Source: Oenanthe sinensis
Lineage: Eukaryota; Streptophyta; Magnoliopsida; Apiales; Apiaceae
Length of the DNA stretch: 64,000 nucleotides
Direction: 5' to 3'
Assembly (NCBI GenBank): GCA_028671895.1
Contig: CM053803.1
Location: forward strand, 45,196,786 to 45,260,785
Positions within the stretch are counted from its first letter, which is position 1, and every line of letters begins with the position of its first letter. A program made the translations under genes and the position numbers. Below the pieces are notes generated by a model. That model was not told where the DNA came from. It searched no databases and saw nothing but the letters and a program-made list of their open reading frames with translations. Below are positions 55,916-64,000 of the stretch, piece by piece.

Positions 55916-58900
55916 TGTAATAAACCGATAATTTTAATAATATTTTAGTCCCGATTAGTTACGTTTAACGAGTGCGACGAATATATTATAAAATGTGATT
56001 ATATTATTTATGTGTTCTAATGTGACAAGAGGTGATATATGATCTTTTTATATGTCTAGTTGACTGCCCGTTTGACTGCATTATGCTTAAGTGTTTTAAT
56101 TAAGTGATTAATTGATTTTCCCTACTTAATTGAGTAACTGTTTGATTTTTATACAATTATTGGTGTGTCTAATATTTATGAAATTTTATATGTAGCTTCT
56201 ATGTGATTTTAGAGACTTTCTAAAAATAGTGGTGTGATTTATTTCAGCTTTAATATCTTTATATGATTTTCTCAAACTTGTTTTATCCTGAAAATATTTC
56301 TCTTCCAAATTCCATATCTAATTATTGGAAAGTCCAAAAATCATGAAACCTTTTCCAAAATGTTCCTTATTTATTCTAGGACCTTTTACAAATAAAATTT
56401 TATTTTATTTGAGCCCAAAATTTGTTTTATGAATTTTCTACTCTCATTTTCTATTCCTGTGCTAAAACTTCAAAGCTTTTTATTTAATTATTTATTTACC
56501 CGAAAAATATTTCAAAAATATGGGGAATCTTCTAAATTCATGATCTGAATTTTAAAAATATAAAACTTATTTTTGTACCCCAATTATATAAAAATTCGAA
56601 TTATTAATTGTTTTAATTCAGAAAATGGTAATTGTGAAATTACTGTTGTACCCCTGTCTTTTATATACAGCAGCAGCCCCTCTCTTTCTTCCCCATTCTG
56701 TATTTTTCCAGTTCAGGTCTCGTTTTTCTCTTCCTTGTGCGATTTGTCCATTTCTCTTAATGTAATCGATTTTTGCTTGTGATTCAATAAGATATGCTAG
56801 TAACCATGTCCATTTTGCTATATATGTTAGTGTTAAAGTGTGCATGTATGTATATATTGCAGCCGTATGTATATGTATTCGACTATGAGGCTATGTTTGC
56901 ATGCAAGCCATTTGATTACCATAGTTGTGGTTGTAGCATCTGTGTTGGTATGTATTTGCAATTTGAGGGCAGTCGGGGGACAAACAACCCATTAACGGGC
57001 ATTGTTCATCTTCAACTGCCGTCGCCGGCGATGAGCTCCGGCGAGTCGGCGACTGGGTTGACTCGGTTAGCTTCGTTTTGAGATGATGACAATGCTAGTA
57101 ACTGCAATGAGGATTGTTAAATGGTCAATCTAAGGTTGCATGTCGATTTCTTGTTAATAGTTCGAATAGTTTGAATTATATAATTTATTATCATGCGATT
57201 AATTGAGGTAATACATGGTTAGTAGTTAAATTCTAATGTTAATTGCCATGTTCAGTTGTGAATTGTGATTGCATGTCATAGTAGATGCATTTGATTTTAA
57301 AAACCCATGCTAGCTTCGGTTTCTTTTGTTGAGATTGTAATTTATTAGGTTCAATCATATCATCTATAAGTTGAATTGTTAATTGGACTAGCTGCTATAA
57401 GTCTCGATTGTGAATAATCAGTGGTTGCATGTTAGCTTCTTGCTAGTAATGGAGAATTTTCTAATTATATGAATATTTGCTATTCGAATTTGATAGAAGT
57501 AGCTTAATATATGAATTGCAATGCGATTTTGATGTTAATTGTTGGATATCTTTAGCTATTCGGATCATGTATAAAAGTTGTAATTCTATCTTATTTGCTT
57601 ATTTGGAACTTTCGAATTATAGTATTATAATTGGGTAAATTTCGAATACATATGTGTATGTTAAATTGGCAAGATGAGTGGTACTTTGTGATTTTCTAAT
57701 TATGTACATTTGACATTGGGAATTGATTGTATAAATAGGCAGTTTGGTATTGGATTGTTTCGGTTGTTCGTGAATGGCAATAGTATTATTGATTATATAA
57801 TGGTTATAGTTATTGCTTGTTTGATATAGATTTGGTACAATATATGATTGTATAATTACGTATGATTGACATTGATGTGGTTTGTGTCGGTTGTATTCCG
57901 ACGGATAGCTCGATATACAAAGGAGATGCTGCCAAATTTTTTCCAAAACTAACGATCTTTAAAAGGTTAACGGCACATCATCCTTGTATAGATAGCTATT
58001 GGTTGAGAATAGTATAGTATTGTGTGATTGAGTAGTATTTGATGATGTGGCTTATTGTGATTGGTTTTTATTATTAAATATTATGTTATAATTATTTGAG
58101 AGGTTTAAGTAAAGAATTTGCTTACGTGTTTAAAACGAAAGTTATTATAAATAATTTTCCGAAATTACTGGTATAATTAGATTTCTAATCCGAGCTTTAT
58201 ATTAATTTATTAGTATGATTTGATAATAAAATTACGTGCATTGAGTGCTAAGTGATTACGTGCTTATGTGACTATGAGTATATTATTATTAAATTATTCG
58301 TCGAATAAGAGAGTGACTTATACGTATAATTTATGATTAGGAACGAGTAAAAAGAGTGGACCAGGACCCGGTTGTTAGGACGCACAAAGATTATTTCGAG
58401 AGTTAGTCAGACAGCCCTTCAGATTAAGGCAAGTGTTCATTTTCCCTCTTGATATCCTATTATCATTCCAGTTCCATATTATATCCAATTCTATATAATA
58501 CCTATGCTGAACCCTGATTTTGAATACAGTTTTATACCATGATTTTACGAACAATAATTATGATGAAATTGTTTTACAAGTATTCTGAAAGATCTTTTCA
58601 TATCCTTATTCAGTTCAAGTTTATTTACTGTATCAATTATATCGTAAAGATTGAGATTTTGCTGAACTGAATATTATATTACGATTTGAAAGTTATGGGA
58701 TTATTAAAAATGTTTTAGACCGAGACGCCGGTCTGTGAAGTAATATAGCTCAATGCTAACGGCCAAAGCGTGCCAAGGATATCCGCAATTATTTGAAAGG
58801 TGGAGTCACTCTGCGTGGTGGCCCGGAGTTAATGCGTTGGCTGATCACCTAGCTTAACTCGTAGCGTCAAATTAAATCCCAATTATACGAATACTATTGT

Positions 58901-59511
58901 TCCGAAACAGTTCTAAAAGTTATTGATTTCAAAAGCAAATGGAAAAATAAGATTTACCAGTATTACAATAGTACCCTCTATTTTTAGTAACCTTTTGGAA
59001 ATGCACTTACAGTTTCAAAATGTACGTTCCCTGAATTTACTTTAAAAAGGAAACTGTTTTAAAATACCTTTAGCTTTTATGAACCAGAAACAGTACTATC
59101 TTCCTTATCATCTTTTTGAACTTTCTCAGATAGCATATTACGATTATTGTTTACACTTGCTGAGCAAATTTAGCTCACTCCTTGCTTCCTAACCCTTTCA
59201 GCAGTTGTAGAAGATGGTACGTACTTACAGAACCACCCGTAAGGTTCCATGAGGTACAGGTAGAGCATATAGAGACCGTATGCAGGTGTGTTGAGATCCA
59301 GTTGGATCAGTAAGTTGTAATAAGTTTAGAACTTAGACTTTTTGATTTGGACTTGTAATATTTAATTAGTATGTTGTTTTCATACTTGAACCTGATGGCG
59401 ATCTAGGATTGTGTTTGGGTGGCAGGGTTATATATATATAATCACTGCTATTATCTGTTTAATATTGTTAATTAATCAGTAATTGGTGTAGTAATTTTGG
59501 GGGGTGTTACA
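55916..59511 (+). repeat. Element F 5' LTR
   Basis: Starts TGTAATAAACC where E homology stops and ends GGGGTGTTACA (reverse TGTAACACC), 3,596 bp. A TATAAATAGG box lies at 57730-57739. The segment 57010-57070 is unusually GC-rich (CCGTCGCCGGCG...). No gene is seen; frames at 56573-57081 are weak and lie within the LTR. The left boundary relies on comparison with D and is good to a few bases. Confidence 0.72.
57730..57739 (+). promoter_or_regulatory. TATA-like box in the element F LTR
   Basis: TATAAATAGG in the middle of the LTR is a reasonable candidate promoter for the element's RNA. Pattern only. Confidence 0.35.
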
Positions 59512-59514
59512 GGT

Positions 59515-59528
59515 TGGTATCAGAGCCA
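59515..59528 (+). other. Primer binding site of element F
   Basis: TGGTATCAGAGCCA lies three bases after the LTR end, an initiator methionine tRNA site as used by Tekay elements. Confidence 0.9.
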
Positions 59529-59778
59529 CAGGTTTGAGTCACTGAAATAATATAGGATTAAGTGTTAAGATCAGTATTAAGTAATAAGTAGACTTTTAGG
59601 ATTAAGTACTAGAAATTCCCTAACTTAGCAAATCTTAACCAAGGTATAAGTAGTAATAGGAGTACAAGTTTACACCCTAGCCTACTAATAATAAGTATAT
59701 ATATATTCTTTTAATTCTTTTTAGCGCCGAGCCCAGAACCCTCCCACTCCCACTCCTTCTTCGAGTTCAGACTCAGAG

Positions 59779-60273
59779 ATGAGTCACTTTCTAGCATCGT
59801 GGAATGCTAGGGAGGCGGATGAGCAGGAGATAGATACTCCAGATGAGATGAGGTCCCCATCCCCCGAGCCATTTCCAGAATCTTCAGATGCAATGCCAGG
59901 ATTAGGGATAGCAGGTGTACAGGCCCGACACGGATCCTCTAGTCGTGTTGCTTCCTCCTCCACTCTTTTAGGGACAGGCTCGTCGACTGACACAGTCCCC
60001 TTCAGCGTCTACTCACAGCTACGACAAGACTATGATAACTTGGCTGTTGCCAACGACCAGCTGGAGTCATTGTTGAGCATCTACTACAGAGACTTCCCTT
60101 CTCTCAGGCCAGATTCGACTACCAGACTCCGAGCATTGGTGGCGATGGCCACAGTTCAGATGGAGCAGCTACCCCCACCTACTAGAGTGAGATATGGAGA
60201 GGGACGGATGATATGCGAGATGATCATCAACCAGATCCGAGACATCATCGACCAAGAGAGGAATCGTGGTTAG
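59779..60273 (+). CDS. Extra ORF between primer site and gag in element F, function unknown
   Basis: An intact frame of 164 codons from the first methionine; the frame is open upstream to a TAG at 59722-59724 that is itself preceded by a pyrimidine-rich TTCTTTTTAG. The N-terminal half is proline/serine/acidic and probably disordered (TPDEMRSPSPEPFPESS). The C-terminal half is helical (YSQLRQDYDNLAVANDQLESLL, then a segment ending EMIINQIRDIIDQERN). It is richer in G and C than the flanking leader. It ends 341 bp before gag. I do not recognise the family. Such an upstream frame is standard in Ogre/Tat gypsy elements but not a feature I associate with Tekay. Its integrity beside a nearly intact pol suggests it may be expressed. 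Confidence 0.65.
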   Translation: MSHFLASWNAREADEQEIDTPDEMRSPSPEPFPESSDAMPGLGIAGVQARHGSSSRVASSSTLLGTGSSTDTVPFSVYSQLRQDYDNLAVANDQLESLLSIYYRDFPSLRPDSTTRLRALVAMATVQMEQLPPPTRVRYGEGRMICEMIINQIRDIIDQERNRG

Positions 60274-60614
60274 GGATGACTGCAGTATGGGGCAGGATCT
60301 AGTTTAGTAGTTGTTTCTGTTATTTTCCGCATTTGGTGTTGTATTATGGATATTGTTGGGTCTCCGATGTGAACCCATGGATCTTGTGACTTATTGGCAC
60401 TATGGTGTCATTTTATTTATTTTATGTTTCCGTTTTATGCCATCTAATTCATATTTGCGTATTTTGATGTTCGATAGTAGTTAACTTCTTTAAACCACAC
60501 AACATGTGATCGATAATTCAGAACTTGATTTCCGTATACTTTATCTCACCATGTCATATACCATGCGAACTGTTTTATACGTTAGTCTAAATTTTCGTAT
60601 CTACCTACAGTAAG

Positions 60615-62576
60615 ATGCCACCAAAAAGACGTTCTCGAGGGACACCCTCACAAACAGCTTCAAATTCTAATAACCCCAACCAAGATGAGAATGAAGCTCA
60701 GAACCCTCAAGTAAATCAAGATGTAAATCAGAATAACCCCGAGAACCTTAATGTAAATCAAGATAACCACAACATGGCCCAGTTAATAGAACTTCTGCGC
60801 CAACAACCAACAGCTCTAACCCAACAGCAGCAAATGCTTCAACAGCAATTGCAACAACAACAAAACCAACAACAAGACCAGCCACGTGGCCAGGCTACAG
60901 TGGCATTCAAGACTTTTCAATCAGTAAAGCCTCCAGAATTCCAGGGATCACCTGATCCAATTGAAGCTCAGAAATGGTTGAAGGAGATAGAAAAAGCATT
61001 TGAATTGGTTAAGGTGGAAGGAGAACAGAAGACAACCTTTGCAAGTTACCTTCTGAAAGGTGATGCAAACTATTGGTGGGAGTCAGTTAAAGCGTTGGAG
61101 ACAGCAGAAATGATATCTTGGGATAGATTTAAGGAATTATTTTTGGAACAGTACTTTCCCCGATACATGCAAGCTCAGATGGAGCTGAAGTTCTTTGAGC
61201 TAAAACAGAACAACATGAGTGTGTCGGAATACATGAAGAAATTCACTGAGTTGTCAAGATTTGTCCCTGAATATGTGAACACTGAAGAAAAGAAGGCCAG
61301 GAGATTTCAACAGGGATTGAAATCATGGATTAGGGCGAAATTGGCAATTTTAGAATTGAAGACGTATGCGGAGGTGGTACAGAAGGCATTGATTGCCGAA
61401 ACAGAAAGTGAACAGGGTCAAAGGGAGAAGAATGAGCAGAAAAGAAAGTTTGGACAAAGAGATGATGGGACAAGTCAAAGTGAGCCCGCCAACAAGTTTG
61501 TAAAGAAGTCAGGATTTCCGCCGAGAAGTGGAGGCGGGTCTTTTCGAAGGAATGACAGTAGTAAGGGAAACAAATTTCAGGGGCCACAGAGAACCCAATC
61601 AGCAACAAATCAGGAGTGCAGAATCTGCAAGAAAAGCCATGTTGGAGCGTGCAATAAGGCAGATATTGTTTGTTTTAAATGTAACACAAAGGGACATTAT
61701 GCAAGTGAATGCCGGGTAGTGAGTCCAAGCCCGAAGGCCAGCTCAAATGTAACATGTTTTAAATGCGGGAAGCCAGGGCACATATCTCGAGAATGTAGGT
61801 CCCAAGTACAAAGCAATAGAATGATGAGATTATCAGCCACTCCAGTGCAGTATCAAGTCCAGCCAGCTCCTTCAGCCTCAAACTATGCTTCAGTTACTCC
61901 AATGACCGGACAAAGATATTTGGGTTATCAACCTTCTCAATCTTCAGAACAAGTGAGGAATCTCAACATGAATATGAAAGATGCTGTCCAGAGTTCGGAT
62001 GTGGTAGCAGGTACGCTTCTTGTAAATTTTGCTATCGCAAAAGTGTTAATTGATACTGGTGCCACTAGATCTTTTATACCTAGAGATTTTGTGAATAAGT
62101 CAAACTATGAGGCTGTAAATTTGGAGAGTGCGTTAAACATAGTGTTAGCTAATCAGGAGCAAGCGAGAGTAAGCCAAGTTTGTCCCCAGTGTGAAGTTAG
62201 CATAGAAGGGTATAGTTTTCCGATATCGCTATTACCTTTTCAGCTAGGAGATTTTGACGTAATTTTAGGAATGGACTGGTTAACTAAGCATAACGCTCAG
62301 ATTAACTGCAAAGATAAGAAGGTGGTACTCAGGACGACGAAAGGAAAGAAGGTGATTTTCAAAGGACAAAGGCAAGAAAAGTTATTTTTGACAATGATGC
62401 AAGCAAGAAGAATGATGAAGCACGGATGTGAAGCATATCTCGCGTATGTTGTAGACAGGAGTAAGGAGATACCAGATTTGGAAGAGATCCCGATAGTAAA
62501 TGAGTTTCCTGATGTGTTTCCAGACGAATTACCAGGTTTACCCCAGATAGGCAAATCGAGTTTTCCATTGATTTAG
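60615..62576 (+). CDS. Element F gag-protease
   Basis: It starts MPPKRRSRGTPSQT. Residues 1-95 are Asn/Gln-rich and disordered. About 100-260 is the Ty3-type retrotransposon Gag domain (WLKEIEKAFELV, YWWESVKALE, FLEQYFPRYMQAQ, FVPEYVNTEEKKARRFQQGL). Basic low-complexity sequence follows, then a partial CxxC/HxxxC cluster and two full CX2CX4HX4C knuckles (CFKCNTKGHYASEC and CFKCGKPGHISREC, about 352-393). The protease has LIDTGATRSFI (about 478) and ILGMDWL. The true polyprotein should continue into reverse transcriptase, but the frame leaves at a C run near 62541, where one C appears to be missing, and hits a stop at 62574. Start codon follows CCTACAGTAAG. Confidence 0.9.
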   Translation: MPPKRRSRGTPSQTASNSNNPNQDENEAQNPQVNQDVNQNNPENLNVNQDNHNMAQLIELLRQQPTALTQQQQMLQQQLQQQQNQQQDQPRGQATVAFKTFQSVKPPEFQGSPDPIEAQKWLKEIEKAFELVKVEGEQKTTFASYLLKGDANYWWESVKALETAEMISWDRFKELFLEQYFPRYMQAQMELKFFELKQNNMSVSEYMKKFTELSRFVPEYVNTEEKKARRFQQGLKSWIRAKLAILELKTYAEVVQKALIAETESEQGQREKNEQKRKFGQRDDGTSQSEPANKFVKKSGFPPRSGGGSFRRNDSSKGNKFQGPQRTQSATNQECRICKKSHVGACNKADIVCFKCNTKGHYASECRVVSPSPKASSNVTCFKCGKPGHISRECRSQVQSNRMMRLSATPVQYQVQPAPSASNYASVTPMTGQRYLGYQPSQSSEQVRNLNMNMKDAVQSSDVVAGTLLVNFAIAKVLIDTGATRSFIPRDFVNKSNYEAVNLESALNIVLANQEQARVSQVCPQCEVSIEGYSFPISLLPFQLGDFDVILGMDWLTKHNAQINCKDKKVVLRTTKGKKVIFKGQRQEKLFLTMMQARRMMKHGCEAYLAYVVDRSKEIPDLEEIPIVNEFPDVFPDELPGLPQIGKSSFPLI

Positions 62577-64000
62577 CCCCAGGTACTGAACCGGTATCCA
62601 AAGCCCCTTACCGTATGGCCCCGGCAGAAATGAAGGAATTATCCAGTCAATTACAAGATCTGTTGGACAAGGGAGTCATAAGGCCCAGTTTTTCTCCGTG
62701 GGGAGCTCCAGTTTTATTCGTGAAGAAGAAAGACGGAAGCATGAGACTGTGTATCGATTACAGGGAGTTAAATAAGTTAACCATAAAAAATAGGTACCCA
62801 TTACCTAGGATTGATGACCTTTTTGATCAACTGAAAGGAGCAACCAGTTTCTCAAAAATTGACTTAAGATCAGGATACCACCAACTGAAGATAAAGCCAG
62901 AAGATGTGCCAAAGACAGCTTTTCGAACCAGGTATGGACATTACGAATTTTTAGTGATGGCTTTTGGATTGACGAACGCGCCCGCAACTTTTATGGATTT
63001 GATGAATCGAGTATTTAAGAAGTACTTGGATAAATTCGTGATAGTCTTCATCGACGATATACTGATATATTCTAAGACAGAGGAAGAGCATAAACATCGT
63101 TTGAGGTTAGCCTTAGAAATCCTGAGGAAAGAAAAGTTGTATGCAAAATTTTCCAAGTGCGAGTTTTGGCTTAAGGAAGTGCAGTTTCTCGGACATATAG
63201 TCAGCCGTGATGAAATAAAAGTAGATCCCGCTAAGATTGAAGCTGTGATGAATTGGGAAAGACCGAAGACTCCGACGGAGGTCAGAAGTTTCTTGGGATT
63301 AGCAGGATACTACCGGAGATTCGTGCAAAAATTTTCCAGAATTGCGGTACCTCTGACCAAGTTGACAAGGAAGAACGAAAAATTTGAATGGAATGATAAG
63401 TGCGAAGCAAGCTTTCAAGAGTTAAGGCAAAGATTGGTAACGGCTCCAGTATTGGTTTTGCCAGACGATAAAGGAGAATTTGTGATATTCAGCGATGCGT
63501 CTCTTAAAGGATTAGGTTGCGTTTTAATGCAACATGATAAAGTAATAGCTTACGCTTCAAGGCAACTCAAGCCTCACGAGCAAAGGTATCCTACGCATGA
63601 TTTGGAACTAGCAGCGATCGTGTTTGCACTCAAGATTTGGAGACATTACCTTTATGGAGAAAAGTGTGAGATTTACACCGACCACAAGAGTCTGAAGTAT
63701 ATTTTCACGCAGAAAGAGTTGAACATGAGGCAAAGAAGATGGTTGGAGCTAATAAAGGATTATGATTGTTCAATAAATTATCACCCGGGAAAGGCGAATG
63801 TGGTCGCGGATGCTTTAAGTCGAAAAGAACGGTTGAATATGTTGACAATGACTAGGGAGTTGTTCGAAGACTTTGAGAAATTAGGGATAGAAGTACGGCA
63901 GCCGGAAACAGTGGATGATATGATTTTCACCATGACATTTCAGCCAGAATTACTTGAAAATATTCGGAAGTGTCAAGACGAAATAATGAGCCAAGGGATG
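62543..64000 (+). CDS. Element F reverse transcriptase and RNase H, partial
   Basis: Continues the polyprotein in the frame displaced by one base relative to gag-protease and stays open to the window edge (about 486 codons). Reverse transcriptase motifs: YRMAPAEMKEL, LCIDYRELNKLTIKNRYPL, FSKIDLRSGYHQL, FRTRYGHYEFLVMAFGLTNA and the catalytic FIDDILIYS near 63055. The connection has FLGLAGYYRRFV. RNase H has FSDASLKGLG, HDLELAAIVFALKIWRHYL and YTDHKSLKYIF, and ends with ADALSRKE near 63820. All catalytic acids seem present. The integrase and any chromodomain lie to the right of the window. Confidence 0.92.

Larger units (their letters stand above)
55916..64000 (+). mobile_element. Element F: Ty3/gypsy Tekay-like chromovirus, 5' part
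   Basis: It has a long LTR, primer site, an extra small reading frame, gag-protease and most of reverse transcriptase/RNase H; it runs off the right edge before the integrase. Domain order protease, reverse transcriptase, RNase H with no integrase between marks Ty3/gypsy. The long LTR, Gag beginning MPPKRR, CCHC knuckles and FIDDIL reverse transcriptase motif fit the Tekay/Del lineage. The chromodomain that would prove it is outside the window. It inserted in the leader of E. Confidence 0.87.

Noticed and set aside
56573..57081. Short frames in the F LTR with a GC-rich island, possible captured host exon
   Set aside because: No recognisable domain. The GC-rich part is only about 60 bp and lies within a continuous LTR.

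Overview
This window is plant nuclear DNA from a eudicot. It is AT-rich and made almost entirely of nested LTR retrotransposons with initiator-methionine tRNA primer sites. It also holds DNA transposons of the PIF/Harbinger, hAT and Stowaway types, and one compact host gene of the NIM1-interacting (NIMIN) family. I cannot name the species from the sequence. No rRNA, tRNA, CRISPR array or bacterial-style operon was seen.

Left block (1-42500). The oldest layer is a PIF/Harbinger element whose transposase reads from 39715 to 41965 and whose right end is at 42497. It carries an internally deleted hAT element (40116-41319, 8-bp target duplication). Its coding region was cut by a large Ty1/copia Sirevirus-type retrotransposon, element B, visible in pieces from 3180 to 39701. 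Three younger retrotransposons sit inside B. Element A (1-3179) is another Sirevirus in B's gag. Element C (5546-21286) is a third Sirevirus in B's integrase. Element D (28113-37375, minus strand) is a BARE-1/Angela-like copia element in B's env-like region, with a perfect 5-bp target duplication. A, B and C all carry the long extra reading frame after pol that marks env-carrying Sireviruses. All are broken by stop codons or frameshifts, apart from A's visible 481-residue tail.

The most unusual structure is in C. Its 3' end is missing, and in its place lies a near-identical 2.24-kb copy (19045-21286) of the stretch from B's gag end through C's 5' LTR (4410-6652). This implies an illegitimate recombination after C inserted, probably involving a solo-LTR allele of the same site.

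Middle block (42500-51650). This is the only part that looks like ordinary intergenic DNA. It contains a probable hAT miniature element, a Stowaway-type element ending 160 bp upstream of the NIMIN start codon, the intronless NIMIN gene (46438-46794), a 490-bp-class tandem repeat with TA microsatellites, and a 247-bp tandem duplication.

Right block (51650-64000). This is a second nest: a Tourist-like terminus hit by copia element G, G's gag hit by Angela-like element E (same family as D), and E's leader hit by a Ty3/gypsy Tekay-like chromovirus, element F. F runs off the window. It has a 3.6-kb LTR, a gag-protease frame and a reverse transcriptase/RNase H frame separated by one apparent single-base deletion. 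It also has an intact extra reading frame of unknown function between primer site and gag.

Across the elements, each family has its own short motif repeated in its LTR, leader or spacer (GATCGA in A, TGACAGTA/TACTGTCA in B, TTCGA/TCGAA in C, a CGTTTCGTGCTACAGCCG-type motif plus hairpins in D and E). These arrays are not explained by coding and are the best candidates for undescribed cis-acting structure.
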